From Marinobacterium arenosum (GTDB lineage Bacteria; Pseudomonadota; Gammaproteobacteria; Pseudomonadales; Balneatricaceae), in the NCBI RefSeq assembly GCF_019795155.1, contig NZ_JAILYN010000015.1, positions 28,599-92,598 on the forward strand: 64,000 bases of DNA, read 5' to 3'. The notes under the pieces were generated by a model. The model searched no databases and was not told where the DNA came from. It worked only from the letters and a program-made list of their open reading frames with translations. The position numbers and the translations under genes were made by a program. This document shows, in pieces, positions 1-8,526 of this stretch. Position 1 is the stretch's first letter. Each line of letters begins with the position of its first letter.

Positions 1-1
1 G

Positions 2-658
2 CTGGCCTATGCCCTGGTGCTGATGGCTGAACTCGACCTGCACCTTCACCAGGGGCGGGACGCCGAGCAGCACGCCGCCGCGGCCATCGCCCTCGCCAAT
101 GAATATGGCTACCACTTCTGGGGGGCCTGGGCGACCGTCCTGCAGGGGGCAGGCCAGGCACAGCAGGCGCGATACAACGAGGGGATCGCGAAGATACGCC
201 AAGGCCTCGACGCCTTCCAGGCAACCGGCGCAGAACTCTGGCAATCACACTTTCGCACGCTGCTGGCCGAAGCCTTGGCAACGGACGGCCGAATCACCGA
301 AGGAATGGAGGCTCTGAGTGAAGCACGCCACGCCATCGCCAGCAGTGGCGAGTTAACCTATGCGGCCGAAGTTGAGCGCATCGAGGGCGAGCTGGTCTTG
401 GCCCAGCCGGACGGGAAAGTGGCCAACCGGGAACGCAGCGCCCAAGCCTGTTTTGAAAAAGCCATCGCCACTGCCCGCCAACAGCAGGCCCGCTCGCTGG
501 AGCTGCGGGCGGTGCTGAGCCTGTGCCGGCTCTGGCGCACGCAGGGCCATAAAAAAGAAGCGTGCGAGCTGCTGGCCAGCAGATACGATGCATTCACGGA
601 AGGCACCGATACCGCTGACCTGCTGACCGCGCAAGAACTGCTGACAGAACTACGATAA
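2..658 (+). CDS. C-terminal part of a TPR-containing ATPase/adenylate cyclase-type protein (5' truncated by window edge)
   Basis: The frame is open at the left edge, so only about the last 218 residues are visible. They are Ala/Leu/Glu-rich helical repeats of TPR type, ending in a segment (RSLELRAVLSLCRLWRTQG, then ELLASRYDAFTEGTDTADL). That ending is typical of the C-terminus of large proteins combining a class III adenylate/guanylate cyclase or other signalling domain, an AAA/NB-ARC-like ATPase and TPRs. The family assignment comes from this tail only; the catalytic part lies outside the window. The gene converges with the M20 hydrolase, with about 60 bases between the two stop codons. A GTG at 17 is not a credible start because the family is far longer. 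Confidence 0.65.
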   Translation: MAYALVLMAELDLHLHQGRDAEQHAAAAIALANEYGYHFWGAWATVLQGAGQAQQARYNEGIAKIRQGLDAFQATGAELWQSHFRTLLAEALATDGRITEGMEALSEARHAIASSGELTYAAEVERIEGELVLAQPDGKVANRERSAQACFEKAIATARQQQARSLELRAVLSLCRLWRTQGHKKEACELLASRYDAFTEGTDTADLLTAQELLTELR

Positions 659-719
659 CAACTACCTAACCCGCAAATTGCACGCAAAAATTTCTGAACA
701 GCCGGATCAATACACCAAC

Positions 720-2021
720 TCAGCCCCCCAGATACGCCAAAGTTGCGGATACCATGGCGCCGATACCGGCTCGCAAGGTGTCATCATGACCTGGATCGTA
801 GTAAGGCGAGTGCGGCATCTCCAGCTGTCCCATTTTCGCCGCCACACTTTGGCCGGGCGTTTGACGCCAGCGATCCGGCGCCACGGCACCGAGGAACCAG
901 TAGACATAGGGAATGTCATCACCGCCGAAACCGCCGGCAGCAGCGTCGCCGAAGTACGGGAAGTCCTCGCTGCCGTTCAGGCGCGGCATGTCGAACAGTC
1001 CATCGTCACCAAAGTAGTCGGCATGTGCCCGCCTTACCCGTTCAACACTCGCAGGATCGTTGACCAGCGCAATGGTTTCGGTCAGTACCCGGAACTCTGG
1101 TGGCTTCGGAGAGCGTCCGGCCTCGCATTCTGCACGAATGATACGTCGGATCGCCTCCAGAACCCTGGCGTGCAGCTCATTGTCGAAACTGCGTACATTG
1201 ATCTCGAGCTCGGCGCTCTGTGGAATGATATTGCCCTGGGTGCCGGCATGCAGTTTACCGACCGTGACCACGACCGCTTGATCCGGCGGTACTTCGCGCG
1301 ACACGATGCTCTGCAAACGGGTAACCACATGCGCGGCGATCACGACCGGATCCACGGTATTGGACGGCATCGAGCCGTGGCCGCCATTTCCATGGATAGT
1401 CACACCGAGGGTGGTAGCCGCGGACATTGCCTGGCCGGCAATATGCCCCACGGTGCCGGCCAACGCCGGCATGTTATGCTGGCCGAAGATGATATCCGGA
1501 CGCGCGAAGCGCCTGTATAAACCATCGTCGAGCATGGCCTGGGCGCCGCCGAAGATCTCTTCGGCGGGCTGGCAAACCACCATCAGGGTACCCTGCCAGT
1601 GCTCCGTCAATGCGGCCAGTACCGCTGCGGCCCCAACCAAACAGCTGCTATGCAGGTCGTGCCCACAGGCGTGCATCACCGGTACGCGCTCACCGGCCGG
1701 CCCCTCAGCGGTTTCGCAACTGGCGTAAGCGAGTCCGGTCTGCTCTTTGATCGGCAGCGCGTCCATATCGCCGCGCAACATCAACGTCGGGCCCTCGCCG
1801 TGGCGCAACATCGCCACCACACCTGTGCGGCCAACGCCGCGCGTGACCTCGAAGCCATACGACTCGAGCACCTCGGCCAGCTTGCGACTGGTGTTGAACT
1901 CCTGGAACGGCAACTCCGGATGCTGATGGATATCACGATAGAGTGCATGAATAGCGCTGGATACGTTGTCGACCCCGTGGTCTATCCGGTCTCTGAGCCG
2001 GGTTACTACTCTGTCATTCAC
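720..2021 (-). CDS. M20-family amidohydrolase, hippurate hydrolase type
   Basis: This is a 433-residue cytoplasmic metallo-amidohydrolase of the M20D/hippuricase group, which cleaves N-acyl amino acids; hippurate would give benzoate plus glycine. Metal-binding signatures are visible: HACGHD at about residues 117-122, PAEE at 152-155, GQHN around 180-183, and a C-terminal His in MPHSP near 404. The dimerisation-domain signature HGNGGHGSMP is also present. The start is GTG, preceded by AGGAG at good spacing. It sits 35 bases downstream of a sodium/solute symporter and in the same orientation, suggesting uptake and hydrolysis of one substrate. The exact substrate is inferred; indole-3-acetyl amino acids or other acylated amino acids are alternatives. 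Confidence 0.85.
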   Translation of the reverse strand: MNDRVVTRLRDRIDHGVDNVSSAIHALYRDIHQHPELPFQEFNTSRKLAEVLESYGFEVTRGVGRTGVVAMLRHGEGPTLMLRGDMDALPIKEQTGLAYASCETAEGPAGERVPVMHACGHDLHSSCLVGAAAVLAALTEHWQGTLMVVCQPAEEIFGGAQAMLDDGLYRRFARPDIIFGQHNMPALAGTVGHIAGQAMSAATTLGVTIHGNGGHGSMPSNTVDPVVIAAHVVTRLQSIVSREVPPDQAVVVTVGKLHAGTQGNIIPQSAELEINVRSFDNELHARVLEAIRRIIRAECEAGRSPKPPEFRVLTETIALVNDPASVERVRRAHADYFGDDGLFDMPRLNGSEDFPYFGDAAAGGFGGDDIPYVYWFLGAVAPDRWRQTPGQSVAAKMGQLEMPHSPYYDPGHDDTLRAGIGAMVSATLAYLGG

Positions 2022-2056
2022 GATAAGTCTCCTGATCTCTGTGTTTGCGGACCGGT

Positions 2057-3508
2057 TCAGATGGCGGCCTCACGGGCCGCTGGCTTTTTTGCGACAGCCA
2101 TTTGGAACAGGGTGATGACCGCAATGTTACCGAGCAGCCCCCAGACCCCGGCATGCCAGCCGAACGGTGAATCGACCGCAAACTGGAACAGCAGGAACAG
2201 CCCGCTTCCCACTGCGGCGCCGGCCATGACGCTCTGGCGCTTAAGCTGTGGGAAGAACAGTGCACCCAGCGCCATCGGCATCAGCTGTACGATCAGCCCG
2301 TAGGCCCCCAACAACAGCAGTACCAGCGATGACGGGTTGAGCAGTGCGATCACGTAGGCCAGCAGCGAGACCGCGACCACGCTCCAGCGCGTCAGCTTGA
2401 CGGCGGCAGCATCACTGGCCTCACGCATAACAGTGGCGCAGAAGACATCACGCACCAGCACCACGCCGGCGGTATGGGCCAGGTTGGCACCGGTCGACAT
2501 GGCCGCCGCCAGCGCACCGGACAGCATCAGCCCGATAATCCAGGGCGAAAAGTCCGCCACCTCCATGACCAGCTTCAACAGCACCGTGTCAGGACGCTCA
2601 AGCGGTGTGTCAGCAAAGGCCAGTATGCCGGCGAAGCCGATAAACAGCAGTGGCACCAACAGATAGGCGTAAAGCGGATAGAGCACGCTGACACGGCGCA
2701 GCGAACGGCCGCTGTCGGCGGAGTAGAACTTCATGAACAGGTGCGGCCACATGGCGCTGCCGAAGGCACTGATCAGGATGGCGGTACTGAAGGCGCCCCA
2801 TCCCATCCCGGTAGCACCGGGCATCGTCAGGTATTCAGGCATCTCTAGCTGGATTTTCGAGAACATCTCGCCAACGCCGCCATAGAGACTGTCCGGAATG
2901 GCCAGCCCCAGGAACCAGGCGATAGCGATCATCATGATCCCCTGCATCAGGTTGGTCCAGCCGATACCGCTCAGGCCGCTGCAGAAGACGTACGCAGTCA
3001 CCACGAGGAACGCCAGCAGGGCGCCAAGCCAGAAAGGCACCAGTCCGTCGGTTGCGGCCTGGAACAGCAAGCCGGCACCGGCGATCTGGATGGTCAGGTA
3101 GGGTACCAGCGCCACCACGCCGATAAGACCGGCAAATACGCCCAGCGGCTTGCTGTCGTAATGATCGGCCAGCAAATCTCCCTGGGTGAGATAACCCCGC
3201 TTGCGACCGAGATCGGCCACCCGCGGGCCTACACTCCAGATCACGATCGGGACGAGCGACAGGTAGGCAAGAATGTAGAAGGCGGGCGAGCCGTGCTTAT
3301 AGGCCCAGCCCGGCGCACCGAGGAAGGCGAAGGCGGAAAAGATTTCGGCACCGAGGATAAAGAACAGAATTACCACGCCAACATGGCGGCCGCCGGCAAC
3401 GTATCCCTCCAGGCTTGAGGAATTCTGAGAGCGGGCACGCAGACCCAGCCAAAGAACAGCGACCAGATACACCAGTGTGATGCTGGTTACGATGATGGAA
3501 TCAGACAT
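2057..3508 (-). CDS. Sodium:solute symporter (SSS family)
   Basis: This integral membrane symporter of about 483 residues has roughly 13 hydrophobic segments. The N-terminal pattern (YLVAVLWLGLRARSQNSSSLEGYVAGGR) is that of the SSS family (PanF/PutP-like), which couples solute uptake to the sodium gradient. The ATG at 3508 is preferred because GGAGGTGA lies just upstream; an in-frame GTG at 3517 would sit inside that ribosome-binding site. The start overlaps the stop of the DUF3311 gene by 8 bases, and DUF3311 proteins are commonly paired with SSS transporters. Co-orientation with the M20 hydrolase points to an acyl-amino acid or carboxylate as substrate (inference). Confidence 0.88.
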   Translation of the reverse strand: MSDSIIVTSITLVYLVAVLWLGLRARSQNSSSLEGYVAGGRHVGVVILFFILGAEIFSAFAFLGAPGWAYKHGSPAFYILAYLSLVPIVIWSVGPRVADLGRKRGYLTQGDLLADHYDSKPLGVFAGLIGVVALVPYLTIQIAGAGLLFQAATDGLVPFWLGALLAFLVVTAYVFCSGLSGIGWTNLMQGIMMIAIAWFLGLAIPDSLYGGVGEMFSKIQLEMPEYLTMPGATGMGWGAFSTAILISAFGSAMWPHLFMKFYSADSGRSLRRVSVLYPLYAYLLVPLLFIGFAGILAFADTPLERPDTVLLKLVMEVADFSPWIIGLMLSGALAAAMSTGANLAHTAGVVLVRDVFCATVMREASDAAAVKLTRWSVVAVSLLAYVIALLNPSSLVLLLLGAYGLIVQLMPMALGALFFPQLKRQSVMAGAAVGSGLFLLFQFAVDSPFGWHAGVWGLLGNIAVITLFQMAVAKKPAAREAAI

Positions 3509-3713
3509 TGCGGTCACCTCCGTGTCGAACGGTATAGGCGATCCAGGTTCCGACGAACAACAGGCCCATCCAGAGGATGTACCAGAACATCAGGAACGGC
3601 ATGCCCAGCACAGTGGGCTCGATACGGTTTGCGATCAGTGCGCCCGGCCAGATCATTGCCAGGGTGCATACTGTGAAATGCAAACCGACCAGGAAGTGGT
3701 AGGTCTTGCTCAT
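3501..3713 (-). CDS. DUF3311 small membrane protein, symporter partner
   Basis: This 70-residue protein has two hydrophobic segments, roughly residues 7-25 and 36-61, and ends in HGGDRNV. Proteins of this kind (DUF3311) are typically encoded just before a sodium/solute symporter and are thought to be accessory subunits. The stop codon overlaps the symporter start, indicating translational coupling. It is the first gene of the leftward unit DUF3311-symporter-M20 hydrolase and diverges from the LysR regulator. No catalytic motif is seen. Confidence 0.8.
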   Translation of the reverse strand: MSKTYHFLVGLHFTVCTLAMIWPGALIANRIEPTVLGMPFLMFWYILWMGLLFVGTWIAYTVRHGGDRNV

Positions 3714-3890
3714 GGGTCGGCTCCATACTCGCGCTCAGCGAGCCTTGTCGTTCCCGCCAGCCAAGATAATGGCGAGAAACGGTTAGACTGCCGGCAGCGA
3801 ACTGTTGTTTTTATAAGTCCGGGGAAACCGGTTCATCGCATCGCTTTCCATCCTCCCGTTAGACATCCAGGCGGGCTTATCGGCGATACA

Positions 3891-3905
3891 GTTTCACTAT
3901 GAAAC
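3891..3905. promoter_or_regulatory. Candidate LysR-type operator palindrome
   Basis: GTTTCACTATGAAAC is a perfect 5-bp inverted repeat around ACTAT and contains a T-N11-A core. It lies in the divergent intergenic region between the DUF3311/symporter unit and the LysR gene, where an autoregulatory LysR site is expected. The assignment is by position and pattern only. Confidence 0.4.
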
Positions 3906-3975
3906 AACTTAAGCCATCATAGAAATATATAATTTATATCCTCCCGATACCTTTTTGGCATGGAGCTTAATTCAG

Positions 3976-4866
3976 ATGGACTTTCGGCAATTGCAATATT
4001 TCGTCGCCGTGGTGGAAGAAGGCTCGGTCTCCGGCGCCAGCCGGCGGGTATTGGTCGCCCAGCCCGCCCTAACCCGCCAGATCAAGTTACTGGAAGAATC
4101 GGTGGGCACTCAGCTGTTCATTCGCCATGCACAGGGCATGCATCTGACCATGGCCGGTCAGACGCTGTACGAAGAAGCGCAGGAGCTGCTGGAGCGACGC
4201 CAGCAGATAATGGCGAGACTCGCTTCACTCGGCAGCGGCGTCATCGGAAAACTGAGCCTCGGGATCACCGTTACGCACCTCTGGGTGCCACTGGTGGCCG
4301 ACCTGCTCGGCGCCTATCGCCAGCGCTATCCCCAGGTCGCATTCGAGGTATTCCCACTGCTCTCCGGCCCGCAGCTGGAACGCCTGCATCAAGGCAAACT
4401 CGATGCCGGGATTCTCTACCTTGGCGACGAGGCGCCGCCCGGACTCGCGACACGGCTCTTGCACCGCGATCATCTGATACTGGCCGTCCCGGCATCATCA
4501 CCCTGGGCCGAATCCCCTCCAAACCGCCTGGCCGAACTTAATGACGAGGATTTCGTCTGGGGCTTTCGAAGCGCCTCGCCCGGCTACTACGACCGTATGC
4601 AAGCCCATTTTCACCAGCACGATTTTAAACCGCGGGTAGTCCAGTACGGGGCCGACAACATTGCCATTCTGAGTATGGTGGCAGCGGGCCTCGGCATCGC
4701 CATCGTGCCGGCTGCAGCGAGCAGCGCGCATTTCATCCCCGGTTTGAGATTCTGTCGACTGGAGGAGCTGGACGCCTGCGCAATGCCGCTTTGGTTTGCC
4801 TGGCGGACCGAAAACGACTCGCCGCCCCTCAATAACATGATCGCGCTGGTTGAGGATTTAGTTTGA
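3976..4866 (+). CDS. LysR-family transcriptional regulator
   Basis: This LTTR of about 296 residues starts MDFRQLQYFVAVVEEGSVSG. That is the canonical N-terminal winged helix-turn-helix (residues about 1-60, including the recognition region QPALTRQIKLLEE), followed by the linker and a periplasmic-binding-protein-like effector domain. The ATG at 3976 is chosen because the family begins with MDFRQL; an in-frame TTG at 3955 would add seven atypical residues. It is divergent from the DUF3311-symporter-M20 hydrolase unit and probably controls it. The effector is unknown. The effector-domain sequence resembles CynR/nitrogen-assimilation-type LTTRs rather than CatM/BenM, but this is a loose impression. 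Confidence 0.88.
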   Translation: MDFRQLQYFVAVVEEGSVSGASRRVLVAQPALTRQIKLLEESVGTQLFIRHAQGMHLTMAGQTLYEEAQELLERRQQIMARLASLGSGVIGKLSLGITVTHLWVPLVADLLGAYRQRYPQVAFEVFPLLSGPQLERLHQGKLDAGILYLGDEAPPGLATRLLHRDHLILAVPASSPWAESPPNRLAELNDEDFVWGFRSASPGYYDRMQAHFHQHDFKPRVVQYGADNIAILSMVAAGLGIAIVPAAASSAHFIPGLRFCRLEELDACAMPLWFAWRTENDSPPLNNMIALVEDLV

Positions 4867-4981
4867 GTGCTCTGTCGACACAGACGAATAGACAGGATTT
4901 CCAGAAATGGGCCGTTTGCCGTATGGCAGTATTTACCTGGCAACGCCCCTCAACCGACGCTACCAATCGCGGAAAACACCT

Positions 4982-5683
4982 TCAGACGCTCTTCCCGCTC
5001 AGGCAAGCGTCGAGCCATTTGACAAAATCGGCCTGCATCGCCTCACTGATGCTGTGCTCGACGGGATACAGCCGGAGTTGATGCGACACCTTCAGCTGGG
5101 TAAGCCAGCGATCTGCACGTTGAGCCCACTGGACGGGTAGCTTGCTGTCGTACTCACCGTGGCCGATAAACGCTTGCAGACTGGCCAGACGTGATGGAGG
5201 CGCCAGATGCGGCTCAAGCTCCGGCAGGATGCGTCCGCACAGCACCGCAAAGCCCAAAACAGACTCCGGGGTACTCAGTGCAACGCTGGCGCTCATAATG
5301 CCGCCCTGGCTGAATCCGGCAATCAGGGTGTTCTGTGGGGCGATGCCATAGCGGGACTGCAATTGTGCCACAAAGCGAATCAACAGTTGGCGGCTGCGCT
5401 CTGCTTCAGCGGCTACGATGCTGGGGCCGTGCTCGGTAAAAGCCACACGAAACCACGCGAACTGTTGCGGCGCCAACGGCAGAGGCGCTTGCGCCAGCAC
5501 CACCATCAGTTCGGGATCGATCGAGCCAGCCAGCCCCGCCAGGCTCATTTCCGAGCCTCCCACGCCGTGCAGTAGTACCACACATCCCTTGGGCTTGGCG
5601 GGCTGCGGAGTCCGTAGACGAAAAGCGAGCTCGAAAGCTGTATCCTGGTGCAACGAACCGATCATGCTATTAAAACTGTCCAT
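4982..5683 (-). CDS. Phospholipase/carboxylesterase-like alpha/beta hydrolase
   Basis: This 233-residue protein has the YpfH/carboxylesterase fold. The oxyanion region is LLHGVGGSE (about residues 38-45). The nucleophile elbow is GFSQGG with Ser125. The acid is likely Asp179 in GHGEYDSKLPV and the catalytic His is His210 in PVEHS. No signal peptide is seen, so a cytoplasmic esterase is expected. It is encoded 12 bases after the DODA-type dioxygenase in the same direction, forming a three-gene unit with the PanE-like reductase. The substrate is unknown; a role in handling an aromatic or glyoxal-type ester is conceivable from context. Confidence 0.82.
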   Translation of the reverse strand: MDSFNSMIGSLHQDTAFELAFRLRTPQPAKPKGCVVLLHGVGGSEMSLAGLAGSIDPELMVVLAQAPLPLAPQQFAWFRVAFTEHGPSIVAAEAERSRQLLIRFVAQLQSRYGIAPQNTLIAGFSQGGIMSASVALSTPESVLGFAVLCGRILPELEPHLAPPSRLASLQAFIGHGEYDSKLPVQWAQRADRWLTQLKVSHQLRLYPVEHSISEAMQADFVKWLDACLSGKSV

Positions 5684-5695
5684 AAGGTTTCCTAT

Positions 5696-6499
5696 TTAGT
5701 CTGTAGCCATATCAATCTCAGCAGGCACCCCCCAGGCGTAGGAATCCATAGAGAGCACTCCATAGGTGATCCCCCCCTCGATAATCTGAGCCCCCTCATC
5801 TGCCGACCGGGCGCCGAGTGCAACCAGCAATGGCAAGAGATGCTCCTCGGTCGGATGGGCCCGCTCGGCGTGAGGCGCCAGGGTACGATAATCCACCAGT
5901 CGACCGATCTCCTCTGCCAATACGGCATGGTGAACCCACTGGGCGAACTCCCGGGCATAGGGCGCTTGCGCCCCACCCTGGCGGAACTCGTAGAGATTAT
6001 GGGTCAGGCTACCGGAACACAGGATCATCACCCCCTGCTTGCGCAGGGGTGCCAGCACCTGCCCCAGATGCAGAGCGCCGGCCGTATCGAGGGTATGGGG
6101 CATCGAAAGCTGAAAGACCGGCACTCTGGCTGCCGGCAGCAGGTGGCGTAACGGTACCCAGGCGCCATGATCGAGGCCGCGGAAATCGTCCAGACTTACG
6201 GAATACCCTGCCTTAGCCAGTAGTTTGGCTGCCGCTGTGGCGTATTGCGGTGCGCCGGGGGCCGGGTATTGCAATTGATAGAGCGCCTCGGGGAAGCCGC
6301 CGAAATCGTGAATCGTTTCCGGTTTCGCGCAGGCCATCACTCGGAACTCATCCGTCTGCCAATGCGGAGAGACCACGAGAACCGCATTCATGGTTGGCAA
6401 TTGCCGGCCTATTGCGGCAAGTTTGCCGCCGAGCAAACCCGGTTCGAGGGCAAAGGTCGGAGCCCCGTGCGAAATAAAGAAGAGCGGTGCCATCGTCAT
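5696..6499 (-). CDS. DODA-type (LigB-fold) extradiol dioxygenase
   Basis: This 267-residue protein belongs to the class III extradiol/4,5-DOPA dioxygenase family (YgiD-like), whose members cleave catecholic rings with a mononuclear metal. Conserved histidines are visible in SHGAP (His11), SPHW (His46), LDHGAW (His111), SLTHN (His167) and a later EEHLLPL. The start ATG overlaps the stop of the preceding PanE-like gene in an ATGA arrangement, with GAGGA upstream, so the two are translationally coupled. Enzymes of this family are not the catechol 2,3-dioxygenases of the meta pathway, which are present separately in this window. The physiological substrate is unknown. Confidence 0.85.
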   Translation of the reverse strand: MTMAPLFFISHGAPTFALEPGLLGGKLAAIGRQLPTMNAVLVVSPHWQTDEFRVMACAKPETIHDFGGFPEALYQLQYPAPGAPQYATAAAKLLAKAGYSVSLDDFRGLDHGAWVPLRHLLPAARVPVFQLSMPHTLDTAGALHLGQVLAPLRKQGVMILCSGSLTHNLYEFRQGGAQAPYAREFAQWVHHAVLAEEIGRLVDYRTLAPHAERAHPTEEHLLPLLVALGARSADEGAQIIEGGITYGVLSMDSYAWGVPAEIDMATD

Positions 6500-7482
6500 A
6501 TCGTTTCCTCAGGCGTCTCTTGGTATGCCGGATTGTCCGGCTGATATTGCTGTGCCAGCAGTGCCGCCACCAGCTCTGTATAGGGTGCGTTCAGTCCCTG
6601 CGCTCGGCAACGTCGCAACACGGCACCGGCAATGCTGTCCAGTTCCAGCGGACGCCCCTTTTGCCTGTCCACCAGCATCGAGGTTTTAATCGCATTAAAG
6701 GAGCGGATCAGCTCAAACATATCATCCACATCGGCCCTGGAAAGCGTGATTCCATCGGCGTTGGCAGCCATAGCCGTTTCCTCCATCAGGCCGTACACGA
6801 TCCGGCTGAACGCCGGGTGATGGGTGAGGCTGTGAGTATCCAGTCCGGTCAGGGCCGACAGCGGGTTGACGCCATTGTTGATCACCAGCTTGCGCCACAG
6901 TTCAAAACGGATATCGCTGGCGATCTGGGTGGGAATCCCTGCCGCATTGAATCCGGCATTCAGTCGATGCAGCAGCTCTGTCCGGGCGTTGGCTGCGCGA
7001 TTCGCGTGCGGCCACTCCCCCATAATAATCTGCGCCGGCCCTTGCGCCTCGATCCGGCCAGGTTGCAGGATATGGCCGCTTATGCGAACCGCCAGCCCCC
7101 CGATGACCCGTTCTTCGCCCAGCCATTCAGAGAGCAAGGGTTCGTTATCAACCCCATTTTGCAGAGAAATCACAGGTACTTTGCCGGCTGTTAACCAGGG
7201 CCGCAGCGTGTCCAGTACGGATTGGGTCGCAGTAGCTTTAAGGGTCAGCAGAATGGCGTCGAACTCATCCGGCAGGAACTGTTGCATCAGTGCGCTCAGA
7301 TCCACAGCCGTTACGCGGGCATCGAAGGAAAAGGTTTCATGCTCGACCCGTAGACCCTGCGTCTGCATCGCCTGCAGGTGGCGGCCGCGGGCGGCCAGAA
7401 CAACCCGGTGCTGCGCCTGGATAAGCCGCGCAGCATAATAAGCACCGATTCCGCCGGCACCCACGATCAATAGATTCACCAC
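6496..7482 (-). CDS. Ketopantoate reductase-like (PanE/ApbA family) 2-ketoacid reductase
   Basis: This 328-residue protein has an N-terminal Rossmann motif GAGGIG at residues 8-13, the SLQNGV loop near 106-111, and the family catalytic Lys in LWRKLVINNGVNPL (Lys198). PanE reduces ketopantoate to pantoate with NADPH in CoA biosynthesis. Many genomes carry several paralogs acting on other 2-keto acids, and this one sits in a unit with a dioxygenase and an esterase rather than with pan genes. A catabolic paralog is therefore as likely as true PanE. It is the first gene of that leftward unit. Confidence 0.8.
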   Translation of the reverse strand: MVNLLIVGAGGIGAYYAARLIQAQHRVVLAARGRHLQAMQTQGLRVEHETFSFDARVTAVDLSALMQQFLPDEFDAILLTLKATATQSVLDTLRPWLTAGKVPVISLQNGVDNEPLLSEWLGEERVIGGLAVRISGHILQPGRIEAQGPAQIIMGEWPHANRAANARTELLHRLNAGFNAAGIPTQIASDIRFELWRKLVINNGVNPLSALTGLDTHSLTHHPAFSRIVYGLMEETAMAANADGITLSRADVDDMFELIRSFNAIKTSMLVDRQKGRPLELDSIAGAVLRRCRAQGLNAPYTELVAALLAQQYQPDNPAYQETPEETI

Positions 7483-7743
7483 GACCTCACTTCAATGAAC
7501 CAACTAAAGTCTGTTCAAAATTTGCCCCTTGAGCCATACAAGGCGCATCGTCCAACGGGCATGTGTCTAACTGCTATATGACTGGGGAGGCTAAAGCCTG
7601 CGAACCCGGATAAAACCGCGCGATAGCCAACAGCATAGGACGATGCCGCCAGCCGACATCGCAGCTTCGATGAAAGCCGCAACAGGAGCTGCGTTATAAA
7701 GCAGCCCCGTAGCCTGGCAACTCTTCGGCAAAGAGAGACGGCA

Positions 7744-8127
7744 TCAAACCGCTGGCTGCGTTTTTCTAACCCCGAACACCAACGCGCAAAAACAGCAGCA
7801 GAGCAGCAACGCCACCATATTCTCCTCCAATGACGGCGAAATGAGCAGGAAAAAGCCCTCCTCCTTGGTCAACGCCGAAAAGCTCGACACACAGAACGGG
7901 CACAGGAAAAGCCGAGCCACCTGCCAGAATTGTCGACGGACACGGGCCAACGACAGCGGACCGGTCGCCAATACCAAGGCAATTCCGACGATGGCACTAA
8001 GCCCGAGGGAGTTCGCCCAGAGTTTCGCATTCCTATCGAAATGAAAAGCCACCATCGCCAAGTACCAGATGAAATAGCACCAGAGCGTCAGGCTACCTAA
8101 GGGCATAGAGCTCAAATAAGGTTTCAT
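7744..8127 (-). CDS. Small predicted membrane protein of unknown function
   Basis: This 127-residue ORF has three clear hydrophobic segments at about residues 8-28, 38-58 and 103-120. A cysteine-containing loop (LCPFCVSSFSALTKEEG) lies around 75-91, with a basic patch (RVRRQFWQVAR) before it. I do not recognise a named family with confidence. It stands alone between the PanE unit and the meta-pathway operon, in the same orientation as both. The membrane-segment pattern and the absence of a better frame support a real gene. Confidence 0.55.
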   Translation of the reverse strand: MKPYLSSMPLGSLTLWCYFIWYLAMVAFHFDRNAKLWANSLGLSAIVGIALVLATGPLSLARVRRQFWQVARLFLCPFCVSSFSALTKEEGFFLLISPSLEENMVALLLCCCFCALVFGVRKTQPAV

Positions 8128-8311
8128 AATTGGTGTTTCTGTCTCTTCGCTACTTTTCTAACTCGATTTTTCTAATTCGATTTTTTGAATAACGAATCGA
8201 CTGAATACATTTGTGCAACATGAAAAAAGCCCCCGAAACGGAGGCAATAACACCAAGCACTTGCGAAGAACTTGAAGGAACCAAGCAGCAACAAAGCAAT
8301 GACGCAGTCGT

Positions 8312-8503
8312 TCAGCGACCCAGCTTTTTCGCCGAGGTTCCGCCGATGCCCCAGTTCTGTTTGGGGACTTCGTGGATCAGCACCCGGATATTCTGTTCCG
8401 GGGCATCGATTGAGCGGCTGATGGCGGCGGTCACTTCGGCCACCAGCATCTCCTTCTGCTCGTCGGTGCGTCCTTCCATGATATTGATGTGAGCGATAGG
8501 CAT
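8312..8503 (-). CDS. dmpI: 4-oxalocrotonate tautomerase
   Basis: The 63-residue ORF starts MPIAHINIMEGRTDEQK, so removal of Met exposes the catalytic Pro1 of the tautomerase superfamily. Arg11 (EGR) and the Arg near residue 40 (IRVLIHEV) are in the positions expected for 4-oxalocrotonate tautomerase (XylH/DmpI). The enzyme isomerises 2-hydroxymuconate to 2-oxo-3-hexenedioate in the dehydrogenative branch of meta cleavage. The N-terminus PIAHINI fits the family. It is the last gene of the leftward unit dmpC-E-F-G-H-ABM-I. Confidence 0.92.
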   Translation of the reverse strand: MPIAHINIMEGRTDEQKEMLVAEVTAAISRSIDAPEQNIRVLIHEVPKQNWGIGGTSAKKLGR

Positions 8504-8526
8504 CAGCCTCTCCTCCTCTACTTGAT

